64,000 bases of DNA, from contig OZ005648.1 in assembly GCA_963930645.1 (NCBI GenBank), positions 270,703,830-270,767,829 of the forward strand, in the 5' to 3' direction. Position 1 is the first letter of the stretch; every line of letters starts with the position of its first letter. This DNA is from Salticus scenicus. Lineage: Eukaryota; Arthropoda; Arachnida; Araneae; Salticidae. A program made the position numbers and the translations under genes. Below, one piece after another: positions 1 through 11,579 of the stretch. The notes beneath the pieces were generated by a model. That model searched no databases. It had not been told where the DNA came from and was given only the letters and a program-made list of their open reading frames with translations.

Positions 1-351
1 AAATCGTGCTCAAGTTTTTATCAAACTATGGCATGAAATGTAAATAATAATACTCTTTTATTATGCATGCGTCATTTTCTTCATGAAATATTTTGTAAAT
101 TGATTCAATCGCTAATGTTCTTTATTACTTTTTCTTTTTGGACGCTTTCAGTTAAAGGTGATAATATAATATATGTAATTCGCAAATGATGATTGCTGCC
201 TTTTTTTTTTTTTTTTTAAGAAAATTTTTGCTTTGGCTGTAACCGCAGGCAGGTTGCATAAAATGCTTAATCGAATGCGCAATTATGAAAGTTTAATTAA
301 AAAATTTATTTTAAACATTTGTTTACAATTTAAATTAGCAATTATACTTCT
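1..351. other. AT-rich noncoding stretch, no gene seen
   Basis: I see no open frame, RNA gene or repeat boundary here. The only notable item is a run of about 18 T near 201-218. Confidence 0.5.
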
Positions 352-588
352 TTAACACGTTAGTAGTCGCTAGTTGGTCGATTTGCCGCCCATTCTTCAG
401 TGTTGCCAGATTTTTTTTATTCAATAGCCACCAAAAATTTTTAGAAGTAGCATTTGACATACATAAAACGCGAATAAAATCGAAAGAACGTCGATCACAT
501 CACTTCACAAAATTATTGGTGAGAGTTAAATAAAAAGTGCGCAATCTGTAATAGGTGGCGCTGTCTATAGCGACTACTAACGGGTTAA
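352..588. mobile_element. piggyBac-like MITE with TTAA target duplication
   Basis: The 229-bp body (356-584) is bounded by TTAA at 352-355 and 585-588. The left end reads CACGTTAGTAGTCGCTA; the right end read on the other strand is CCCGTTAGTAGTCGCTA, so the inverted repeat is about 17 bp with one mismatch. TTAA duplication with short inverted repeats is the hallmark of the piggyBac superfamily. There is no room for a transposase and no open frame, so it is non-autonomous. Superfamily assignment rests on TTAA and the ends only. Confidence 0.75.
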
Positions 589-1286
589 CGTTAATGTCAC
601 AATCCATTTTAAGATATGAAAAATTAAGCGAATTTTTTTAATTGTTCCATTTACAATGCTTTTATAAATATTTAATTTTTTTTATATTTACAATGCTTTA
701 GATTTTTTTATTTACAGTGTTTTGAATCATTCAAATGGAAATGAAATAAATTTTGTTTTTAATTATAATAATTTCACCGATCAAAATCAGTGGGATTTCT
801 TCATATAGATCTTGAGCTGTAGCTATCACAAAAATAATTAAAAATACGATTTTATAGTGCTGTGTATTGATGATGAACACCGTAGTTTAACCAACATAAT
901 TCTGTAAAGAACACCTTACATATTAATTTTGATACTATTCTATGTCATAGAAGCTGAGATATAGCTACCTCATAAATTGAAAAAGTGTGAAATGTAGAGT
1001 CATCTATTGGACAAAATACGTCAAATTTTATTTACACTAATTTATGTGTAAATTTTTCTAAATGTAAAGCTCTATAATTCCGAGCTTATGTTTTTAGATT
1101 GTTATGTTTTCGAACTTACGTGCTTACAAAATTTGCATTACTTATATGCACAGATACAAGCAATTTCTTACTCAAATGCCGCTTGCTATCACTGTATAAT
1201 AAAAATTTGCAAATCCATCAAAAACCAAAAGTCGAAAGTTTTTACGAATATGAAAGTTTAATTTCATAAATATAAATCGATGTATC

Positions 1287-1318
<32 letters not shown>

Positions 1319-3129
1319 AAAGAAAGAAAAATGGTGGGTATAAAATATTTGAAAGCTTTTTGATAATAATTCGCTATCATTATATTCGTCTCAGTTGGCA
1401 TAAATGATCAAACGCATCATCATTATAATAGTTTAAAACAGTTTGGAATAAGATGAGCACATTTATAACAGTAATCATTGATTTTGTGTGGAATTTAGTT
1501 ATTGATCATTAAAATTACTATCATTTTGATAATAGCATAATTCCGTTAAAGTATATTTTTCTACCTCAGAAATCAAGACAAATAATAATTTTGTTCCTAA
1601 AATTTAATTTTTAAATAAATAAAAATAAAAGCAATGTCTTAAAAAATTAAAACTTTAAATAAAACAAAATAAACTTTAAATATAGCAAAATAACTTTAAA
1701 CAATTTCTTTAAATAAAATAAATCTTTTAGCTATGTAATGTTTATTAGTGTTATTTTTACTGTGATATGTCTTTATTTTCATTTTATTCTAGTTATGGTT
1801 TTTTTTCTTTCGCATAAATTTACAAGATAGTCCGATGTGCAATTTTCTTAAAATAATATTTATACTTCATTTTTTCTTTATTATGTTTTTTACGATGATT
1901 TTTCTGAAATCTATTAATTTTTCCCATTGGTTTTTAAACTGTGAAAAAAGTTTACTTATTAATAGTATCTATGAAAATTTCTCTAATGTATGGAAACTAG
2001 TTTATTTCTATATTATTCTTATATCTGTAAACGGAAGTCTCCACGATTATTATGATTATTATTATTATTTTCGTAGCTGTAAAAATTAGGTAAACTTCTT
2101 TCAAAAGGAAATTTAATATTACGTGGGGTATTTCCTTTATTAACAAACGATTACATTTATATCTCTAAATATTAAAACAACTCAAAAGTAATAGCTTTAA
2201 TTTACAGATTTCTTAAAAATATTTCTTAAGCGACTGGTACATTACGAAATGTATTTTACTGACAAAATTTGTTACAGATTGGTAAAAAAATATCTAAAAT
2301 ATTTCCGAATTGATATGTCTTAGACAATCATTTTCAGTTAAATCTTATTGCTTGAAAACAATGGAAGATAAAAATCATGACAAATTAAATCTAACATTCA
2401 CTTCTTTTTCAAACAAAAACGCACTTAGAACAATATTTAAAATTAAACCTATTTTTTATTACATTTGCAATTTAAAATCGTCCGAAATTTCAAGCCAAAA
2501 GATATATTTGACTCTCCTATCGCAAATTATATTTTAATAATAATAATAATAAAAATATTCCGATGACCTACTCTCTCTTTACTAAATGTTTTCTTCCTTT
2601 TAAAACTTGTGGGTGATTAGCGCCTTTCAGGTCTTGAACTTTTTACGTGTGTACCTCTTCCTATTACAAGATGCAGCTAATTTTTCGGGTCAGGACCGCA
2701 GAAATGCATGACCGACATATTCTTCTTTTCCTCTTGAGATTATAGTAACAAAAGAAAATACTCCTTTCTAATTGAGTCAGATACAGGTGGAATTTACTTA
2801 TAGGTATATATTTTAGATTATAATAATGATTAAAAAAAAAAAAAAAAATCATACAATTTAACAGTATTCTTAGAAATGTAAGGTCGGAAAGGGCTTAAAT
2901 CTAAAGCTTCATTCTGCACAAAGAACCTAAAATCAGCTAAACATGTTACAAGTGTATTTACATGATCTAAAATTCATTCGTCTTAAATGCGGTCATCTTG
3001 TGGCTGAATCGTAACTTCTTAGCCTTTAGTCGACAATTCTGTGTTCGAAAATTCCGTTTTTACTAATCAAAAAATTCCTAACCGTTTAAATTGATCTTGT
3101 TGTCGAAAAATTGATTTTTTTTTTTTTTT
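589..3129. other. AT-rich noncoding stretch, no gene seen
   Basis: About 2.5 kb of strongly AT-rich DNA with a poly-A tract near 1289-1317 and a short (TAA)n near 2537-2551. The short open frames here (for example 84 codons at 1835-2089) are rich in Phe, Ile, Tyr and Lys, as expected from base composition, and show no domain. The segment 1205-1255 faintly resembles the end of family D (Ser/Lys-coding phrase 'ccatcaaaaacc...gtcgaaa'). Confidence 0.5.
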
Positions 3130-4125
3130 ACTTTCCGAACACTATAGTGAGGAAAGTGTTGTAATCATGTCAAAAATCCGAATTTGAGATTTTGATGTTT
3201 CTATACGTTTCGACGTTCCCATGAGTTCGTTTTCACTATTTTTACGATGATGTATGTATGTGTGTGTGTATGTATGTGTGTCTGTGAGTGAACACGCTAG
3301 CGTCTAAACGCTTTGTTCAAATAAGCTGAAAGTTGGTACGTATATTGTAAGTCACCATAGTACGAACCCTATAGATTTTGGTGGAACTAGCACTTATAGT
3401 TTTTTTACAGGGACACCAGGAAAAATTCTTTATCATTATGGTCTATGGGGCCAAACTTTTAAAAGGGCGATACCGTCTAAACGCTTTATTAATCTGAGTA
3501 AAAAAAATTGTACACATGTTATAGGTCACAGTTGCACGAACTGTATACATTTTGGTGAATTTAGCACTTACAATTTTTTTTTTACTGGGGCACAAAGAAA
3601 AATTCTTTATCATTATGACCTATGGGGCCAAATTTTTAAAAGTGCGATAGCGTCTAAACGCTCTATTAATCTGAGCAAAAAAATTGTACACATGTTATAG
3701 GTCACAGTTGCACCAACTGTATAGATTTTGGTGAATTTAGCACTTACAGTTTTTTTTACAGGGACAGAAAGAAAAATTCTTTATCATTATGGCCTATGGG
3801 ACCAAATTTTTAAAAGTGCGATGGTATCTAAACGCCTTATTCAATTGAGCTGAAAATTTATGTGAATATTCTAAATCACTGTTGCACTAACTATACGCAT
3901 TTTAGTGAATCTAGCATTTATAGGTTTTTACAGGGACACAACGAAAAATTCTTTATCATTATGATCTATGGGCTGAAAGTTCAGTAGCGTTAAATAAAAC
4001 ATCGTGTAATAAATATATGGAGAAAAATACTCAAACACTCTATTATGGTTTTCTCTCTTCTGTTTAACAACTCCTCTTTCTTTACTTTATCTACAAAACT
4101 GTTAATTACTCAATGTTCGGAAAGT
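3130..4125. mobile_element. Family C: TIR element built on four ~175-bp tandem units
   Basis: The ends are ACTTTCCGAACA at 3130-3141 and its exact reverse complement at 4114-4125, a 12-bp perfect inverted repeat. After a (TGTA)n/(TG)n seed near 3250-3290, the interior repeats a module four times. The module starts with 'cgtctaaacgc' near 3301, 3474, 3651 and a variant near 3824, and contains 'acagggac' and 'ttctttatcattatg'. Spacing is 173-177 bp. No coding potential is visible. It is most likely a non-autonomous DNA transposon; the superfamily is not recognised. Confidence 0.7.
3301..3995. repeat. Four ~175-bp tandem units inside family C
   Basis: Successive units start near 3301, 3474, 3651 and 3824 and share 'ctaaacgc', 'tttggtgaatttagcactta', 'acagggaca' and 'tatggggccaaa'. 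Units 2 and 3 are most alike; units 1 and 4 are diverged, the usual pattern when the inner units are the youngest. Confidence 0.75.
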
Positions 4126-4163
4126 CGAATGGAGTCACTCCAGATTTTTCTTTTAATATTTCG

Positions 4164-4940
4164 TTTTAAGGGGACTTGGCACTTTTGAGTTGGTACCACT
4201 GAAAGTGTCATACAAAAGCTTATATTTCATTTTAATATTTATAAATCGAATTATATTTGGCTAGTTTAATAAAAAATAAAATATACATTTAGGCAACAAT
4301 TCGTATGGTTCTTGATATATATATATTTTTTACAGATTTGAAATCTTTAAATTGTGTTTTCTCAGTTTGCGCATTTTTTCATGAATTTATTATCTTAAAA
4401 ATGCTAAAACTGATATTTTAAAAAAGATTTAATATATATATATATGTATTGAATGTGTAATACAAAACCTACCTAAAAGAATTAAGGATGGATTTCGCAA
4501 TATCTTTAAAAGAAAAAATATAAAAAATTAATATATTACAATTTTTTTTTTTTTTTTGCAGGTTTTTACATAGACATGCCACATTTTTATTTACTTTTCT
4601 CAAAAACTAATAAAAAAATTTCAAAATCCATCCCAAATTATTTTAAGTAGGTTCCATTAAACATCCCCAAAAACATACTGAGTCTTTTTTTAAATGTCTG
4701 TAGAAGTTTTAGCATTTTGAAAATAATAAATTCATAAAAAAAAAAAAAAAAAAAAACTGATAAAACGCAAATTAAAGATTTCAAACCGGTAAAAAAGTAT
4801 ATCAAGAACCATGAGAATTGTTGCCTAAATATACATTTTATTGTACTAGCCGGCCGAATATAATTCAGTTAGAAATATTAAATGGAAATATAAGCTTTTG
4901 TATGAAACCCTCAGTAATGCCAAGTTTTCTTAAAGCTGTA
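4164..4940. mobile_element. Foldback element with ~230-390-bp imperfect arms
   Basis: The left arm (about 4164-4500) reappears inverted at about 4620-4940. Matching landmarks are 'acttggca' near both outer ends, 'tcatacaaaagcttatattt', 'tatatttaggcaacaattc', 'ggttcttgatata' and, near the centre, 'cctaccta' with 'ggatggattt' opposed to 'aaatccatcc'. The arms have diverged by substitutions and by (TA)n and poly-A expansions. There is no coding sequence. Such long palindromic units are typical of foldback or hairpin-type DNA elements; the exact ends are uncertain. Confidence 0.65.
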
Positions 4941-5552
4941 GAATGCGAAAGGGAACTAAGTACATTTTTCACGTAATATAACTTTAAAAAAGAAATATTA
5001 AAAATTTTATAATATCAACTTTTCGAAAACAAAATGAAATTAAACTGTTTCAAATTTCCTGAATATAAAAACAGAGTTAAAAAAAAAAGATACATTTGTT
5101 AATGAGTAATTTGGGTCAAATTTCTTCATAAAATAAAATGGAATTCGTCTACTAATCAGTGCAACGAAATAAACCCTTCTTAGGTGCTCCTATGAAAAAC
5201 TTTTTTTATATTTTAAAATAGCAACTTTTATAGCTACTTGTCTCTGACGTAAATTCACGTCTTTTCAGATTCTATTCCTGGTTACCGCTGACGTGAATTC
5301 ACGTCATTTCAAGAATTTCTATGGAAACAATGCTTCAGTATTATTCCGATAGTATTATTAGAGTATCGATTTTTTTATAGTATTATAGGTACGTTCAAAT
5401 ATTATATAACTAATCTTCATTCCAAGCTTCAGGTAATTACAAGAGTAACATTTCAAAACATTACATTCAACGTTTATCCACGTTTAAACATCAAAAGTTT
5501 GCGGCAAATAGCTTTAGTTTACTTCGATATTCCCCGGCAATTAGTTTTAGAA
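4941..5552. other. AT-rich stretch with two CRE-like palindromes
   Basis: No gene is seen. Two related palindromic sites lie 44 bp apart: TGACGTAAATTCACGTC at 5245-5261 and the perfect 18-bp TGACGTGAATTCACGTCA at 5289-5306. They could be transposon subterminal repeats or binding sites for bZIP-type factors, but nothing nearby fixes a role. Confidence 0.45.
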
Positions 5553-5735
5553 AAGGCAAAAGTATTTTTGATAGAGTGGAGTATAAGGCTGATTTTTACC
5601 AACTATGTGAAAAATACCAGAGCCGGGAATCGAACCCCGGACCTTCCGCTTAACGCGCGGATGCTCTAACCACTGAGCTACCCTGGCTGATAACCAGCCC
5701 GGCACTTCTCAATAAATTTCTGAAGGCAAAAGTAT
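5553..5735 (-). mobile_element. tRNA-derived SINE with 13-bp target duplication (copy 1)
   Basis: The direct repeat AAGGCAAAAGTAT flanks the insert at 5553-5565 and 5723-5735. Between them, on the minus strand, lies a tRNA-like block (5616-5687) with short flanks. The same block and both flanks recur at 35134-35282 ('aaggctgattttt', 'accaactatgtgaaaaata', 'ctggctgat'), so this is a dispersed unit and not a single tRNA gene. A long target duplication indicates L1-type (LINE-assisted) retroposition. It seems to consist of a tRNA head and a very short body. Confidence 0.75.
5616..5687 (-). tRNA. tRNA-like head of the SINE, probably a pseudogene (anticodon position GTT)
   Basis: Read on the minus strand, the acceptor stem starts GCCAGGG, the D arm is GCTC...GAGC, the anticodon stem is TCCGC/GCGGA with loop GCGTTAA, and the T loop TTCGATT lies between GGG and CCC. 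The anticodon position would be GTT (Asn), but residue 33 is C instead of the nearly invariant T. The T arm carries one extra G. Together with the flanking similarity and target duplication, this argues for a retroposed tRNA copy and not an active gene. Confidence 0.6.
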
Positions 5736-8336
5736 GCCGGTCGCGAAAGAGTTAACATAGAAATCCTGAAGGTAAAGATGATACAACTAATTTAAAAGTC
5801 TGTTAACATTTTGTCCGCAGCACCGTGTTGCATAGTCCATATAAATCATCATGTGTTTTACATATTTATCTCAAAACTACTTTTTTCAAGATGAATGCAG
5901 GTGAATGCAAAATTCGCTCAAAGCAACTTATAAGCATTTTTTCAGTCTCTATTTTGCATACAAAAAATAAAATATGTTATATATTTGTGTTAGAATGATT
6001 TTTATGCTGAAATGTTAAATGTAATGAGAATAAAATATTGATTCAAACGTATGAAAAAAAAAAAAAAAAAAGAAAGAAAAAACAACTGTGTTTATATTTT
6101 TTGTTTTTATGAAATTTTTATTTTTATTTTTATTTTTATTTTTTATTTTTCCCGACGGAAAAAGCGGCTTTATTTAAACTAGATTCAATAAGCGTCTTTC
6201 AATTTTTTTTTTATTCTGCATAGGTATGAAATATGGGGGAATTGTTTTACAATAAAAAATGCACAAAGTAGATATTAGCGTAAAGAACATGTTTTTTTTT
6301 TTTTTTTTTTTTGCTACTTGTTTTACTCTTTAAGATTCATAATTTCAGAGACTCTGAATATTTTTTCCTTAATTTTCTTCCTCAGCTTTTGATAAACTTT
6401 CGAAAAAAATTTTTTTTTTTTCTTTTAAACACATCCATTACTATCTATTAAATAGTCATTTAATAGCGAAATATTCCTTATACTACATCATTGAAATGTT
6501 AATGGAAGCATAATAATTGCAATCGACTACATTATTCATGTATTTCCGAGAAGTATGTATCTTTTTTATTTGTATACTTTCAAGCGTTTGCTGCAAAGAC
6601 AATTGGGGAAAAAAAAATCACTTGCTTAAGGAAATATTAGTCTTTTTTTATTTTATTTTGTTTTTTTAAGTTGTGACTCAAATCTGTCAGATATTTTGAT
6701 TGTTTATTAAATCTCGCTCATGCGTTTGTTGACACTATAACAATACTGCAAATTCGTTTGAGATAAACAAGCCCACCACCTTTTAAAAATCAATTAAATC
6801 CTACAGCATGACCTGTAACCACGCATCTCATGTAGGTTACGATAAACATTTTTTCCGATTGTTATCTAAAGAAGAGTCAGAGATTAAATGAGCAAATATT
6901 TTTATAGAAAGTCGTTAATGCGTGAAAAACGAAGATTGTGTTAATTGTTTTTGCTAGTATTTTTCTTTTTTCATTGTTGCTAGTCTGTTGTTGATAAAAT
7001 TAATGGAATTAAAATTGATAAAATTAATGTTTTATATTAGAATGCAAATTAGCATTCATTAAGCGTATTTTGCGACGGATTTTCTAATTTTAATGGCAAG
7101 AATACACCGCCAAATTTGATGCCCAGATATCATTATTAATATTAAGGTTCTTTTTCAGATGATCTGAGTAAGTTTTTAATTGAGGTGATAATTTATCACT
7201 GCTGTGTCACATAATTTAGAAATTAATATTTATTCAAGATTATGTAAAATTTGTTATGTAGCTATCTGAATTCTATGGTAAGTTGAGATATTTTAGAGAA
7301 ATAATAAAGGAAGAGAGACTCAATATTGTTACGTTTTTCTGTAAAATTCTTTTCACTGTATAATATATATGTCATGCAACCAACCACTCCTCAGTTTAAT
7401 TTATGCAACCAATCAACCTTCGTGGCCGCTGTGAGCGGGAGAAGGTATTTTGGGAAGAGAGAGAGTTTGGCCGTCGGCCGGTAACGTAGGGTGCAATCGG
7501 CGCACCTGAGTAAGATTTATTCTTTTTATTATTATTATTATTATTATTATTACATGTGTACTCATATGTAAATATAATCTCAGTGTGCATATTTTCATCT
7601 TCATGTGTGGTATTATATTAAAAGAAAAAAGTAAAAGTCCAAAGAGAGAATTTCTTTCCTCAAGTATCTACACCAGTTATATCACAATATATAAAGAGAG
7701 AATATATAAAGATATATACATACATGTGCACACACACATTTCTTTATATCATTATATATATTCATATTAAACAATTCAATAAATTTATAAAAATTACACA
7801 AAATAAAAAATGCAAAAATTTTCGAGGAAAAACATAAAAATACTAAACTTCTTATTATGAATGAAATACTATGAATGAAAATTATAAGTAGTACTATAAA
7901 TGAAATTTTCTCCAACTTTTGTGGAATTTTTCACTCTTTTGTCTGACAGAATTTGACTACTTAACTTTAATAATACTTCTGATTATTTTTATAAAATATT
8001 AAAAGATATAACTTTAATTTAGAAGAAATGTAAATAAGCCCATATACAATTATTTAAAATAAATACCATTTTCGTATTTTAAAAAACGATGAAGTTTGGG
8101 AAATTTTAAGTGCCTGAAATATTATTTGTTAAATTTTGGAGTAGTGCTGCTATCTAACGAACAGAGCAGGAACAAAAATTCAAAATTCGATTAAAAAAGA
8201 AGCATAAATATATTAAATGTTTGCTTTCAGCGTGAAAACAATGAACACTAAAATGTTAAACTCGTACCGGAACTAATTAATAGAAAATTTTCTAGAGGAA
8301 CATTTTATAATATAACAACAAAAAAAAAAGAACCCT
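5736..8336. other. AT-rich noncoding stretch, no gene seen
   Basis: The stretch holds poly-A and poly-T tracts (near 6054-6071 and 6293-6313), a (TTTTTA)n run near 6116-6150 and a (TTA)n run near 7529-7552. Immediately after the SINE, 'cgcgaaagagttaac' near 5740 looks like an isolated TTAA-type transposon end, but I could not find its partner. The only base-composition outlier is the GC-rich block at 7420-7512. Confidence 0.5.
7420..7512. other. Isolated GC-rich block of unknown origin
   Basis: About 90 bp near 60% GC inside DNA that is otherwise about 25% GC. It contains 'gtttggccgtcggccggtaa' and 'gtgcaatcggcgcacctgag'; the former includes a small GGCCGTCGGCC hairpin. Overlapping minus-strand frames of 63-64 codons cross it, but they also run through the (TTA)n tract as poly-Ile or poly-Asn, so they are not credible proteins. 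It may be a fragment of a retroelement or other dispersed repeat. Confidence 0.35.
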
Positions 8337-9213
8337 GTTGTAATCAGGGTTGGAAAAAAAAAAAAAAAAAAAAAAAAACAGCCGGGTTTTATCACGGTTT
8401 TTTGAGTTTTATCGGGTTTAATCAGGGTTTTTTGGGCTTTATCAGTGTTTTTTTTTTTTTTTTTTTCAGAGTATTTTCGGGTTTTGCAAGAATATTTTCC
8501 ATATTCCTTTTTTTATTTTTTTTTAAACATAAACTATATCATTTATAATTAGATAATTTACAAAATTAATTATTCATTAAAATTAAAAATTTCTAAAGTC
8601 TTTTTATGATTAAGTTATAAAGAAATTTTTAAAAATTAAATAATTGTTCTTTAAATATTCTAAAATTCTGTTTATCTACCCTTTACAACAAAAAATTGGA
8701 TTTTAATAATTATTTAATATGACTTTATGAAATTTTTCATAGTCAGTAGATTTTCATAAAATATATTTTAATTATTGTCCCTCTACATTACTTAACAATG
8801 TTGCAATGTTAAAGTTTTCAGATATTTTTTTTAATTTGATTTTTAATTATTTATATTTTAGATTCCTCGAGTCCCACAGTTTTCTTTACATTGACAAACA
8901 ACTCTGTTTTTTCTTGCTTTTATATATATACTATATATTGTTTTGTTTTAATACGCGTAATTATAAATTTTTTCATGGGAATTTTTCAGGATTTTGTTTT
9001 ATAGAGCAGTTTGAGCCCCTCCAATATTCCTGAAAATTCCTTGTTACTGCTCTAATAATGTATATAATATTTGTTTTATATTTATATGTTTATTGTAAGT
9101 TAGATAAAAATGCAATTTTATGTAAGGATTTTGAAAAACCCACTTGGGTTTTTTCAAGTGGGTTTCATTGAAATTTTCGGATCGGGCAAAATCAAACCAA
9201 CCCTGGTTACAAT
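8337..9213. mobile_element. hAT-like non-autonomous element with 8-bp target duplication
   Basis: The body (8345-9205) starts CAGGGTTGG and ends CCAACCCTG, a 9-bp perfect inverted repeat of the CAGGG type found in hAT transposons. It is bracketed by GTTGTAAT (8337-8344) and GTTACAAT (9206-9213), a plausible aged 8-bp duplication with two differences. The interior is AT-rich with repeated 'atcagggttttt' motifs near the left end and a 10-bp-stem hairpin at about 9140-9167. No transposase is visible. Short ORFs inside (75 and 65 codons) look incidental. Confidence 0.65.
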
Positions 9214-9257
9214 TGAAATTACTAATTTCCAATCATTAAGTACTACTAAAAATAATA

Positions 9258-9395
9258 TACGTAGCTGCCAACTTTTACGCTTTTTAAATGCTACTTTAAT
9301 TTTGTAGAAATATTTTATTTAATCAGTGAAAAATGTTAAAACGATTTTTATAAAAAAATTCTAGTAGCCAAGGAGCGTAAAAGTTGGCAGCTGTA
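9258..9395. mobile_element. Small TA-flanked MITE
   Basis: TA at 9258-9259 and 9394-9395 encloses 134 bp whose ends share the inverted repeat AGCTGCCAACTTTTACGCT (19 bp). TA duplication suggests a Tc1/mariner-type MITE. A diverged likeness of the right end ('ggagcgta', 'ggcagc', 'gtat') occurs near 19724-19750 beside the putative LTR. Confidence 0.7.
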
Positions 9396-10989
9396 TAATA
9401 ATAATAATAATAAAACAATATAAAAGTAATTAAAATAAAAACTCTTAACTAAAATAAACAGCTAATTTAGAATTTCTTAAAATCTACATTTTTCTGCATA
9501 TTAAAACTTTATCCTGTCAGTCAATTTTATTGTTACATATATTATAACGAAAGAGAGAGAGAGAAAGAAAAAAAATGTTTTCTGTGTAGTATAAGGGTTT
9601 AGATTTACAGGGTCACACTAAAAAATTCAAATACATTAATGACTACAATTAGAAATCGTTGAAATAGTCTTTTCGTTTGTGTTAAGCGTTTCTAAAGATT
9701 TCTAACAATGTTTAATAGGGATTATAATTTCAGTTAGTCTATCTGTTTGTCTTCTTGTCCGTTTGTGTGATCATGTAGGCAAAGTACATTAAAAGTTAAG
9801 CGTGCAAAGAGTGTGTACAGTTGAAATGGAAAGTGTTAATAAACTGCATGATTTTTCTTTCTTATTTCTTTTTAAATCTGTATTGTTAAAATTCGACCAC
9901 TCTATTTTTGTGCACGAAAAATAAGTGATATACTTGGTCCGCTTGCCTCTGTTGCATATTAAAAATAAATCGTTAAGATTTCACCTATTATTTTTTATTG
10001 TATATTTCTGAGGCAGTCGTACACTGTCTCACATTTCCAACTGCAACCGTAACGCAAAAGAATTGGTTCGAAATGCTGGATTAGAATAGAACTGAAACTA
10101 GGGAAATCGTGCTGGTTTCCACCTTCATTGGCGAAAACAAAAGTTTAAAAAAAGCCTTTTGCCAAAACTAAAAAAACCTCAAACTGATTTCCGGAAACTC
10201 GTTCAAAAAGCAATAAGCAAATTTACATCCGTGTGAGATGGAAGAAATAGAGGATATATTTTAAAATTCCCGAGGTGATTCCAACTTAATTTAATATTAT
10301 CGGATATGATGATCTCGTTTATCTGAGAAGGCGTTGAAAACGTGATTCGTAAGATATCGTGATGGAGTTTGGGGGGGGGGGGGGGTGAGTAACTGTTCGA
10401 AAAGACAATGCGAATCAAGTTTGATTTCATCTAATTTTTTGTTGAATGAAAAAGTTATTTACATGTTCTTTTTTTAAAAATAAAATGAAATTATATATAC
10501 GACGTGGTGTGAAGAGTTTATAATATGTATGTGCGTGTGTGTGCTTATTTTTTAGTTTTAGTATGCATTAAAATTTTGTGTTTGAATTTAATTTTTGCAT
10601 TTTAAATAAATGTTTTAATTATTTTAATTATCTGTTTTACTTTTACAAAGAATTTTTCAGTTTTTGTTATTTTGCGACAGACTTTATAAAAGTGACATGT
10701 AAATGTTGGATGATCAATCCTGTTAGAGTCGATCTAATAAGTTTGTGATGGACAAATTAGGTAACATCTAGTTCTTGTAGGTATGGTATAAATCAGTGAT
10801 TTTTATCTACTGTACACGTACACGCATAATGATGCAACAGATCTGAAATCGATTCCTAAATACTTGGAAAGTGATTACAAAATATAAATGAATTTGTAGA
10901 AACTTCAACAAATACGTATTTAAATAAGATGATTTACTGAATTCCTGTAACAATCCAATAATTTAGTTGCTATAAAATATTTAAATTAT
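9396..10989. other. AT-rich stretch with a family E end fragment
   Basis: At about 9725-9845 there is a family E-like end: phrases such as 'gtctatctgtttgtcttctt', 'tgtgtgatcatgtaggcaaa' and 'gtacagttgaaatggaaagt' match, inverted, the start of the 14.1-kb copy. A run of about 13 G lies near 10371-10385. Nothing resembling a gene was found. Confidence 0.5.
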
Positions 10990-11579
10990 CCTACTACCAT
11001 AGGTAATGGAAGTATTGTATTCGGTCCAAAAGTTCGATATCGACATTTCACCTGATTTACACGTTTTAAGGTCCCCTGAGTCCAAAAATGTGGTTTTTAG
11101 CAATTGGTCAGTGTCTGTGCATGTATGTATGGAATCTTCTGGCTGTCATATCTCCGAAACTAATAAAGACAGAACTATAAAACTTCAGAATTAAGACAGA
11201 CCTGATGTACAGATGAATTTTCCAAATTTTGGTGAAAATTGAAAAAACGGAAGTGGGACATCGGAAACCGGAAATGGGACCGTAAGTCCATATCTCAAAA
11301 ATGGCTCTAACGATTTTCTTCAAATTTGTTATATAAATTTGCTATTAGATGTCCTTTCGAATTATATAGTTAGTTAGTTCAGAAAAATTGATAGGCGTCC
11401 TGTATAAATAGCTCAATTTCAGGTTGAGCTAGCGCGTTCTTTTAAAAACGGCTGTACGGATTTTTTTTCAAACTCGCCGTATTAACTCACTTTAAAATAT
11501 TTTTTTTTTTATATAATTATTGTTTTCCGGTCAATATTTGAGTTTTGGTAAAAGTTGGTATCTCAAAAACTGCTCTAGA
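10990..11579 (+). mobile_element. Family B element, copy 1 (3' truncated)
   Basis: This copy begins near 'aggtaatggaagtattgtat' and follows the same order as the copies at 20.7 and 43.7 kb: 'cggtccaaaa.ttcgatatcg', 'ggtc.cctgagtc.aaaaa', a short (TGTA)n seed, 'catatctccgaaactaataa', 'ccggaa', 'ctcaaaaa.ggctctaacga', 'aggcgtcctgtataaat'. It stops near 11579 where the other copies continue. ORFs of 62 and 71 codons on opposite strands are translations of this repeat. Confidence 0.75.

Noticed and set aside
8380..8450. Telomere-like repeats ('cagggttttt', 'gggtttaatcaggg')
   Set aside because: The motif is not TTAGG, is irregular and lies inside the hAT-like element.
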